A DNA stretch of 64,000 bases from Bryobacteraceae bacterium. Lineage in GTDB: Bacteria > Acidobacteriota > Terriglobia > Bryobacterales > Bryobacteraceae. Where the stretch lies: NCBI GenBank assembly GCA_026002875.1, contig BPGE01000001.1, positions 2,976,001-3,040,000 of the forward strand, read 5' to 3'. Positions 55,869-64,000 of this stretch are shown here, piece after piece. The translations under genes and the position numbers were made by a program. A model generated the notes under the pieces. The model worked only from the letters and a program-made list of their open reading frames with translations, searched no databases and was not told where the DNA came from. Position 1 is the stretch's first letter. The number at the start of each line of letters is the position of its first letter.

Positions 55869-55916
55869 CAGTTGGGATGCAGCCATCGCGCAAGCGCGAT
55901 GGGAAACCCGTTGGGG
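55869..55916 (+). repeat. Dispersed hairpin repeat between rlmB and purF
   Basis: Same entry (GTTGGGATGCAGCC) and exit (GGGAAACCCGTTGGGG) as the 63-bp tandem units. Stem CCATCGCG/CGCGATGG at 55883-55902 with loop CAAG. Compared with the third tandem unit an outer C-G pair has become A-T on both arms, keeping the stem intact. It lies between convergent genes. Confidence 0.75.
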
Positions 55917-55931
55917 AAGGCGGACGAGGGA

Positions 55932-57357
55932 TCAGGTCCGGATGCGGGAGGCGAGCAGGCCGTCGACGGAGACGATGTGGGTGGGATAGCGGCCGGTGTA
56001 GCAGGCGTAGCAGTAGGACTGGCCGTCGTCGTCGACCGATTTCATGAGGTTTTCGAGCGAGAGATAGGCGAGCGTGTCGGCGCCGATGAACTGGCGGATC
56101 TCTTCGATGGACTGGTTGGCGGCGATGAGTTCGCGTTTGGTCGGGGTGTCGACGCCGTAGTAGCAGGGCGACATCGTGGGCGGGCAGGAGATGCGCATAT
56201 GCACCTCGCGCGCGCCGGCGTTGCGGACCATGCGGACGATTTTCTGCGAGGTGGTGCCGCGGACGATGGAATCGTCGACGAGGATGACGCGCTTGCCGCG
56301 CAGGATTTCGCGCACGGGGTTCAGCTTGAGCCGCACGCCGAAGTCGCGGATGGCCTGGGAGGGTTCGATGAAGGTACGGCCAACGTAGTGATTGCGGATG
56401 AGGCCGTGGCGGAAGGGGATGCCGGAAGCGGAAGAATAGCCGAGGGCGGCAGCGACGCCGGAGTCCGGGATGGGCACGACGACATCGGCTTCGACGGGCT
56501 TTTCCTGAGCCAACAGGCGGCCCATCATTTCACGGGAGAACTGGACGCTGCGGCCGAAGACGATGGAGTCGGGGCGCGAGAAGTAGACGTGTTCGAAGAC
56601 GCACTGGGCGCGGCGCTGGGGGACGGTGAAGAACTCGCGCTCGAGGCCCTGGGGACCGGCGATGACCATCTCGCCGGGCTCGACGTCGCCGATGTGGGAG
56701 GCGTCGATGAGGTCGAAGGCGCAGGTCTCGCTGGCGAAGACGTAAGCGGGACCGGAGCGCAGGTTCATGAGGCCGATGGCGAGCGGGCGGAAGCCGTGGG
56801 GATCGCGGGCGACGATGATGCGGTCCTGGGCGAGAAAGACGAGCGAGAAGGCGCCGTCGATCATGAGCAGCGCTTCGCGCAGCGCGCCGGAGAGGGTGCG
56901 CTCGGCGCTGCGGGCGACGAGGTGGAGGATGACTTCCGTGTCGCTGGTGGCCTGGAAGATGGAGCCGCTTTTTTCGAGCTGCTGGCGGAGCTCGGGCGCG
57001 TTGGTCAGATTGCCGTTGTGGGCGACGGCGATGCGGCCCTTGCTGCAGGCGACCGAAAAGGGCTGGGCGTTGAGCAGCGCGGTGTCGCCGGCGGTGGAGT
57101 AGCGCGTGTGGCCGATGGCGATGTGGCCGGGCAGGCGGGCGAGGACGTCGGCGGTGAAGATGTCGGTGACGTGGCCCATGTCCTTGTGGCAATAGACCAT
57201 CGAGCCGTCGCTGGAGGCGATGCCGGCGCTTTCCTGGCCGCGGTGCTGCAGGGCGTGCAGGCCGAGGTGGGCGAGCTTGGCGGCTTCCGGGTGGCCGTAG
57301 ATGGCGAAGATGCCGCACTCTTCGCGGAGCTTGTCCCAGGCCGGGTTTTCACGCTGC

Positions 57358-57365
<8 letters not shown>
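55932..57365 (-). CDS. purF: Amidophosphoribosyltransferase
   Basis: 477 residues from the ATG at 57365, which has AGGAGA five bases upstream and overlaps the end of purL by 8 bp. It makes 5-phosphoribosylamine, the first purine intermediate, from PRPP and glutamine. Cys17 in [11 protein letters not shown] is the glutaminase nucleophile; the preceding 16 residues would be removed as a propeptide, as in B. subtilis PurF. Four cysteines of the 4Fe-4S cluster are present: one in [10 protein letters not shown], one in [13 protein letters not shown], and two in SYCYACYTG. The PRPP-binding motif is [14 protein letters not shown]. It is third in the purQ-purL-purF operon. Confidence 0.97.
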
Positions 57366-59604
<2,239 letters not shown>

Positions 59605-59608
59605 GGGA

Positions 59609-60283
59609 CTAGCGTGTGCGCTCCGCGAAACAGCGGGCCAAAGAAAGGAAGACGCCGAGGCCGTCGGCCGAGCCGAGCAGCGGCTCGACGGCGCGCTCCG
59701 GGTGGGGCATCATGCCGAGGACGTTGCGCCCGCGGCTGAGGATGCCGGCGATGTCGCGCAGCGAGCCGTTGGGGTTGTCGAGATAGCGGAAGGCGACGCG
59801 GTCTTCGGCTTCGAGCTCGTCGAGGGTGCGCCTATCGGCGACGTAGCAGCCCTCGCCGTGGGCGATGGGGATGACGGCTTCCTGGCCTTTCGTGTAGGCG
59901 CAGGTGAAGGGGGAGTCGATGGTTTCGACGCGCAGGCGGACGGGTTTGCAGATGAAGTTGAGGCCGCGGTTGCGGATGAGGGCGCCGGGCAGGAGGCCGC
60001 ACTCGGTGAGGATCTGGAACCCGTTGCAGATGCCGAGGACGAGGCCGCCGGAGCGGGCGTGCTCCCTGACGGCGTTCATGACGGGAGAGAACTTGGCGAT
60101 GGCGCCGCAACGGAGGTAATCCCCGTAGCTGAAGCCGCCGGGAAGGATGACGCAGTCGACGCCGCGGACGGTGTTTTCGTTATGCCAGAGGAATTCCGCC
60201 TGGTGGCCGGCCACATGGCCCGCGGCATGCCAGGCGTCGTGATCGCAATTGCTGCCGGGAAAGACGACGACGCCGAACTTCAT
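59609..60283 (-). CDS. purQ: Phosphoribosylformylglycinamidine synthase, glutaminase subunit
   Basis: 224 residues from the ATG at 60283. It supplies ammonia to PurL. The class I amidotransferase triad is visible: the nucleophile Cys in [12 protein letters not shown], and His-x-Glu in [14 protein letters not shown]. The PurQ-specific N-terminus is [20 protein letters not shown] and the loop is [20 protein letters not shown]. It is first in the operon; the next upstream gene is a small Tudor-like gene 43 bp away. Confidence 0.97.
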   Translation of the reverse strand: MKFGVVVFPGSNCDHDAWHAAGHVAGHQAEFLWHNENTVRGVDCVILPGGFSYGDYLRCGAIAKFSPVMNAVREHARSGGLVLGICNGFQILTECGLLPGALIRNRGLNFICKPVRLRVETIDSPFTCAYTKGQEAVIPIAHGEGCYVADRRTLDELEAEDRVAFRYLDNPNGSLRDIAGILSRGRNVLGMMPHPERAVEPLLGSADGLGVFLSLARCFAERTR

Positions 60284-60326
60284 CGGGGGGAAAGCCCAGT
60301 GTAGCAGACCGGCAGCGGGGCCGGGC

Positions 60327-60575
60327 TTATTCGGCTTCTGCGACGGCAGCAGCCGGGGCGGCGGCTTTCTTGCGCGCTGCGCGCTTCTTGTCCGACGGCG
60401 GCTGGCGGTCGATCTTGCGGATCGAGGGCAGGGCGATTTCCAGAACGAATTTCTTTTCGCCGTGCTCGTCGAACTTGATCGTGATGTAGGTGTCGTTGCA
60501 TTCAACGACCTGGCCGGGCCCGTACTTGGGGTGCTCGACCTGGGCGCCTTTCGCAAAAGGGGGTTTGGCTGCCAT
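60327..60575 (-). CDS. Small Tudor-like domain protein
   Basis: 82 residues from the ATG at 60575. Residues 8-55 ([20 protein letters not shown], then [20 protein letters not shown]) match the small beta-barrel found at the C-terminus of UvrD/PcrA-type helicases and in CarD-like RNA-polymerase-binding modules. The rest is a basic, Ala-rich tail ([20 protein letters not shown]) of the nucleic-acid-contact type. As a free protein it could bind RNA polymerase or DNA. It shares strand and spacing with purQ and may be co-transcribed with the operon, but it is not PurS-like. Confidence 0.7.
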   Translation of the reverse strand: MAAKPPFAKGAQVEHPKYGPGQVVECNDTYITIKFDEHGEKKFVLEIALPSIRKIDRQPPSDKKRAARKKAAAPAAAVAEAE

Positions 60576-60658
60576 GGCGGGGTGGAAAGTCCTCGACATT
60601 CGTAGCATAGCAAATTGCGTGCCACTTTGTCGAATGGCCGGCCAGGACGCGGGAATTT

Positions 60659-61624
60659 CTAATGTTTATGACGGAGCCCGCCCGGGGCAGACGGGTCTTT
60701 TTCGACGGTGTCGACGTGGGAGATGTCGATGAAGGTGCGGAGTTTCTGACCGAGGGCGGGATCGAGTTTTTCCAGTTGCTGGCAGACGAGCTTCGCCCGG
60801 CCGGCGTCGCCTGCCATGACGAGGGCGAACCCGAGGTAGTAATAGGCGGGGGCGAGAGAAGGATCGTGGCGGATGGCCGTTTCGTAGCATTCCATGCCGC
60901 GGCGCGTGTGGCCGGTCTTGCCTTCGACGAAGCCGAGGTGGAGCCAGGCGCGGGCGTGCGAGGGGCGGGCTTCGACGGCTTTCGTAAAGTAAAAGCGCGC
61001 GCCGTCGAAGTCTTCCGCCCAGAGGTGTCCGAGGGCGCGCTGGTAGTCGTCTTCGCCGCGCCGGTCCTGCCGCGCGTTCCACTCGGCGAGAGTGAGGCGC
61101 AGGGTGGCGCGGATCTGGTCGAGACGGGCGATGGGGACGGCGAACTGCATGGGCGCGCCGTCGACGGTTTTGACCGTCATCCAGCCGAGGAGGCGCCCCT
61201 GTTCGTCGAACAGAGGACCGGGCGCGGCGGCGGGGTTGTCGAATTCGAGGCGGGCGATCCAGCCGAAGCCGCCGGATTCTTTGACATAACGCACGCGCGC
61301 CTTCTGCCCGCCGCTGACAACCTTCTTGCCGATGTCAGGGGCGCGGGGCGCGCCAGCGGGCGCCTGAAAGCCGACGAAGAGTTCGGCGAGCCCGGCGTCG
61401 GGGTCGTCGCCGCTGACCCAGAGCACGGGATGCAGGACGCCGCGCGGGTCGAAGTAGGCGGCTGATGCGGCGCCAAGCAGGGCATCGCGGGGGGCGAGGA
61501 CGAAGCCCGCGGCGACAGGCTCAGCCGGCCATGAGCCTTTCAACGCTCCCGCCCCGTCGTAAGTGAGCAGTTCTCCCGCCGGGAGGGAAGCGGCGATGGC
61601 GTAAGCGAGGGCGAGCCTGAGCAT
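60659..61624 (-). CDS. Exported protein with degenerate trypsin-like domain and TPRs
   Basis: 321 residues from the ATG at 61624, which begins a signal peptide (MLRLALAYAIAASLPAGE). Residues 20-190 resemble a chymotrypsin-fold protease: AGFVLAPRDALLGAASAAYF, VRYVKESGGFGWIARLEFDN, GPLFDEQGRLLGWMTVKTVD. The G-D-S-G-G-P catalytic Ser region reads NPAAAPGPLFDEQG, so the nucleophile is missing; His and Asp of the triad are not evident. Residues 215-300 hold TPR-like helices (ARAWLHLGFVEGKTGHTRRG, APAYYYLGFALVMAGDAGRA). It is likely a binding pseudoprotease of the envelope. It diverges from ileS. Confidence 0.65.
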   Translation of the reverse strand: MLRLALAYAIAASLPAGELLTYDGAGALKGSWPAEPVAAGFVLAPRDALLGAASAAYFDPRGVLHPVLWVSGDDPDAGLAELFVGFQAPAGAPRAPDIGKKVVSGGQKARVRYVKESGGFGWIARLEFDNPAAAPGPLFDEQGRLLGWMTVKTVDGAPMQFAVPIARLDQIRATLRLTLAEWNARQDRRGEDDYQRALGHLWAEDFDGARFYFTKAVEARPSHARAWLHLGFVEGKTGHTRRGMECYETAIRHDPSLAPAYYYLGFALVMAGDAGRAKLVCQQLEKLDPALGQKLRTFIDISHVDTVEKDPSAPGGLRHKH

Positions 61625-61712
61625 GCCAGTGAAGGGGACGCGGCCGCCGCGTCCGGCGTTGCACCCCATTGTAGGATGGTAGTTTCAGCCTGAAAGCGCG
61701 AATTTTCCCGAC

Positions 61713-64000
61713 ATGGACACTGGAAGTCTTGATCTGAAAAAGACCGTCAATCTGCCCTCGACCGGTTTCAGCATGAAGGCGAACCTGGCGGTGAACGAGC
61801 CGAAGATGCTGGAGCGCTGGCGGGCGCAGGGCATTTACGGGCGCATCCGCGAAGCCCGGCGGGGACGCCCGATGTACGTGCTGCACGACGGGCCGCCGTA
61901 CGCGAACGGCAACATCCATCTGGGCCACGCGTTCAACAAGATTCTGAAGGACTTCATCGTCAAGTGGAAGACGATGACGGGCCACGATTCGCCGTACGTG
62001 CCGGGATGGGACTGCCACGGGCTGCCGATCGAGATCAAGGTGGACAGCCAGCTGGGGCCGAAGAAGGCGAAGATGACGGTGGCGCAGATCCGCGCCGAGT
62101 GCCGCAAATACGCCGAGAAATACGTGAAGCTGCAGAGCGAGTCGTTCCAGCGGCTGGGGGTGTTCGGCCGGTGGGAAGACCCGTATCTGACGATGAGCGC
62201 CGAGTATGAGGCGATCATCGCGCGGGCGTTCGTCGATTTTCTGGCGCAGGGTTCGGTCTACAAGGGGCTGAAGCCGGTGCACTGGTGCATCCACTGCAGG
62301 ACGGCGCTGGCGGAAGCGGAAGTCGAGTACGAGAACCACACGAGCCCGTCGATCTGGGTGCGGTTCCCGCTGCTGTCGGACGCGGCGGGGATCGATCCCG
62401 CGCTGAAGGGGCGCGAGGTGTACGGGCTGATCTGGACGACGACGCCGTGGACGATTCCAGCCAACGTGGCCATCGCGTATCATCCGTCGTTCGAGTACGC
62501 GGCGATCGAAGCGGACGGCGCCGTGTACATCGTGGCGGCTGCGCTGGCTGAAGCGACGGCGCAGAACTGCGGCTGGACGGCGCCGCGGGAAGTGGCGCGG
62601 TTCACGGGGGCGAAGCTGGAAGGCGCGCGGTTCCGGCATCCGTTTCTCGAACGCGAATCGCCCGGCGTGCTGGCCGATTATGTGACGCTCGAGCAGGGCA
62701 CGGGCGCGGTGCACACGGCGCCGGGGCATGGCGCGGAGGACTATCTGACGGGCCAGAAATACGGGCTGCCGACGTTCTGCCCCGTGGATGCGGGCGGGCG
62801 GTTCTTCCACGCGCAGGGCGCGCCGGGGCGGCTGCCGGAAGCGCTGATCGGAAAGACCGTGTGGGAAGGCAACCCGGTGGTCAGTTCGATTCTGCGCGAA
62901 GCGGGCATGCTGCTGGCGGAGAAGAAGCTGGAGCACTCCTACCCGCACTGCTGGCGCTGCCACAATCCGACGATTTTCCGCGCCACCGAGCAGTGGTTCA
63001 TCGGCATGGAGCGGAACAACCTTCGGCAGAAGGCGCTGGAGGCGATCCACGAAGTGAAGTGGCACCCGGAGTGGGGCGAAGAGCGCATGGCGAACATGAT
63101 TGCGACGCGCCCTGACTGGTGCATCTCGCGGCAGCGCGTGTGGGGCGTTCCGATCGTGGTGTTCTATTGCGAGCAGTGCCACGAGCCGCTGACCGACCGG
63201 CGGTTCCTGGACCGGGTGGTGGACCTGTTCGCGCAACACACGGCTGACGCCTGGTACGACCGCACGGCGGCGGAGCTGCTGGGACCGGAGGCGAAGTGCG
63301 CTGCATGCGGCGGCACGGAGTTCCGGAAAGAGAACGACATTCTGGACGTGTGGTTCGATTCGGGCGCAAGCCATCTGGCGGTGCTGCACGAGGGCAACGG
63401 GCTGCCGTGGCCGTGCGACATGTATCTGGAAGGCGGCGATCAGTACCGCGGGTGGTTCCATTCGTCGCTGCTGGTAGGGGTGGGGCTGCGCGGGCGGTCG
63501 CCGTACCGGGAGTGCGCGACGAACGGCTGGGTGCTGGATGGCGAGGGACGGGCGATGTCGAAGTCGCTCGGCAATGTCATCGCGCCGGAGGACATCATCA
63601 AGAACTACGGCGCCGACGTGCTGCGGCTGTGGGTCAGCTCGGTGGCGTTCCAGGAAGACGTGCGCGTGTCCGAGCTGATTCTGACGCGCCTGACGGAGGC
63701 GTACCGCAAGATCCGGAACACGTTCCGGTATGCGCTGGGCAACCTGCACGATTTCGATCCCGTGCAGGACGCGCTGCCGGGGGGCGAGCTGTTCGAGATC
63801 GACCGCTGGATTCTTTACCGCACGGCGTCGCTGGTGGAGCAGTGCCGGCGCTGGTACGACGAGCTGGCTTTCCACCGCGTGTATCAGGCTGTGTACAACT
63901 TCACGACGACGGACCTGAGCGCGGTGTATTACGACATTCTGAAGGACCGCCTGTACACGAGCGCGCCGAAATCGAGGGCGCGGCGCAGCGCGCAGACGGC
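61713..64000 (+). CDS. ileS: Isoleucyl-tRNA synthetase (N-terminal 762 residues; 3' end outside window)
   Basis: The ATG at 61713 starts a chain of class I synthetase type that runs to the window edge. The HIGH motif is HLGH at 69-72 (PYANGNIHLGHAFNKILKDF), and KMSKS appears as AMSKS at 614-618 (DGEGRAMSKSLGN). The editing domain is between, with WTTTPWTIPANVAIAYHP and GTGAVHTAPGHGAEDYLTGQ. The text CISRQRVWGVP and LDVWFDSGASHLAVL is typical of bacterial IleRS. It charges tRNA-Ile and edits valine. Upstream is a short gap to the divergent pseudoprotease gene, with no T-box seen. Confidence 0.97.
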   Translation, partial: MDTGSLDLKKTVNLPSTGFSMKANLAVNEPKMLERWRAQGIYGRIREARRGRPMYVLHDGPPYANGNIHLGHAFNKILKDFIVKWKTMTGHDSPYVPGWDCHGLPIEIKVDSQLGPKKAKMTVAQIRAECRKYAEKYVKLQSESFQRLGVFGRWEDPYLTMSAEYEAIIARAFVDFLAQGSVYKGLKPVHWCIHCRTALAEAEVEYENHTSPSIWVRFPLLSDAAGIDPALKGREVYGLIWTTTPWTIPANVAIAYHPSFEYAAIEADGAVYIVAAALAEATAQNCGWTAPREVARFTGAKLEGARFRHPFLERESPGVLADYVTLEQGTGAVHTAPGHGAEDYLTGQKYGLPTFCPVDAGGRFFHAQGAPGRLPEALIGKTVWEGNPVVSSILREAGMLLAEKKLEHSYPHCWRCHNPTIFRATEQWFIGMERNNLRQKALEAIHEVKWHPEWGEERMANMIATRPDWCISRQRVWGVPIVVFYCEQCHEPLTDRRFLDRVVDLFAQHTADAWYDRTAAELLGPEAKCAACGGTEFRKENDILDVWFDSGASHLAVLHEGNGLPWPCDMYLEGGDQYRGWFHSSLLVGVGLRGRSPYRECATNGWVLDGEGRAMSKSLGNVIAPEDIIKNYGADVLRLWVSSVAFQEDVRVSELILTRLTEAYRKIRNTFRYALGNLHDFDPVQDALPGGELFEIDRWILYRTASLVEQCRRWYDELAFHRVYQAVYNFTTTDLSAVYYDILKDRLYTSAPKSRARRSAQT

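Overview
The window looks like chromosome from an Acidobacteriota bacterium, most likely of the Bryobacterales/Solibacter group. This is inferred from gene content, not from a 16S or database match. The clues are high G+C, two secreted von Willebrand factor A proteins of the type named after Acidobacteria, a large Oar-like TonB-dependent receptor with an N-terminal carboxypeptidase-regulatory-like domain, lone MacB-type permeases, many secreted hydrolases and a Gfo/Idh/MocA protein with a Tat-type leader. Fifty genes are annotated, including a partial gene at each edge. No rRNA, tRNA, CRISPR array, integrase or transposase was seen.

Layout. 1-10.8 kb: envelope genes (TolC fragment, M48 protease + VWFA pair, TPR + permease pair, Gfo/Idh oxidoreductase, a 1124-residue secreted protein followed by a second VWFA protein). 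10.8-11.8 kb: about 1 kb without ordinary genes, holding a candidate sigma-54 promoter and a 28-codon membrane peptide. 11.8-13.4 kb: D-aminoacylase-like amidohydrolase, ending in a strong bidirectional terminator. 13.4-17.7 kb (minus): translation operon rplM-rpsI-rpsB-tsf-pyrH-frr behind a good sigma-70 promoter. 17.7-21.5 kb: thiH and acnA. 21.5-34.4 kb: catabolic accessory genes (exported RraA-like protein, URO-D-like protein, GH106-type glycosidase, oxidoreductase, M14 peptidase, sulfatase, beta-propeller phytase). 34.4-37.4 kb: Oar-like receptor.

37.6-45.0 kb: copper/silver efflux operon made of a Cys-rich exported protein, a TolC-type channel, a CusB-type adaptor, a CusA-type RND pump and two further exported proteins, ended by a hairpin. 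The pump keeps the three CusA copper-binding methionines. 45.0-51.0 kb: a lower-G+C orphan gene with a promoter almost touching its start codon, a three-repeat exported protein, a fasciclin protein, a degenerate JAB-like membrane protein and two tandem MacB-type permeases. 51.2-53.8 kb: a CoA-acylating aldehyde dehydrogenase and a class II aldolase, both with helices resembling bacterial-microcompartment encapsulation peptides, but no shell gene nearby. 53.9-64 kb: a MerR regulator, a G-rich repeat-filled intergenic region, rlmB, the purQ-purL-purF operon, a small Tudor-like gene, a degenerate protease/TPR protein and the 5' part of ileS.

The most notable signals are (1) the sigma-54-type promoter upstream of a tiny membrane peptide; (2) a dispersed hairpin repeat, three copies in tandem at exactly 63 bp plus two elsewhere, with compensatory stem changes; (3) the microcompartment-type enzyme pair away from any shell gene; (4) the enlarged Cus operon with three uncharacterised periplasmic proteins.
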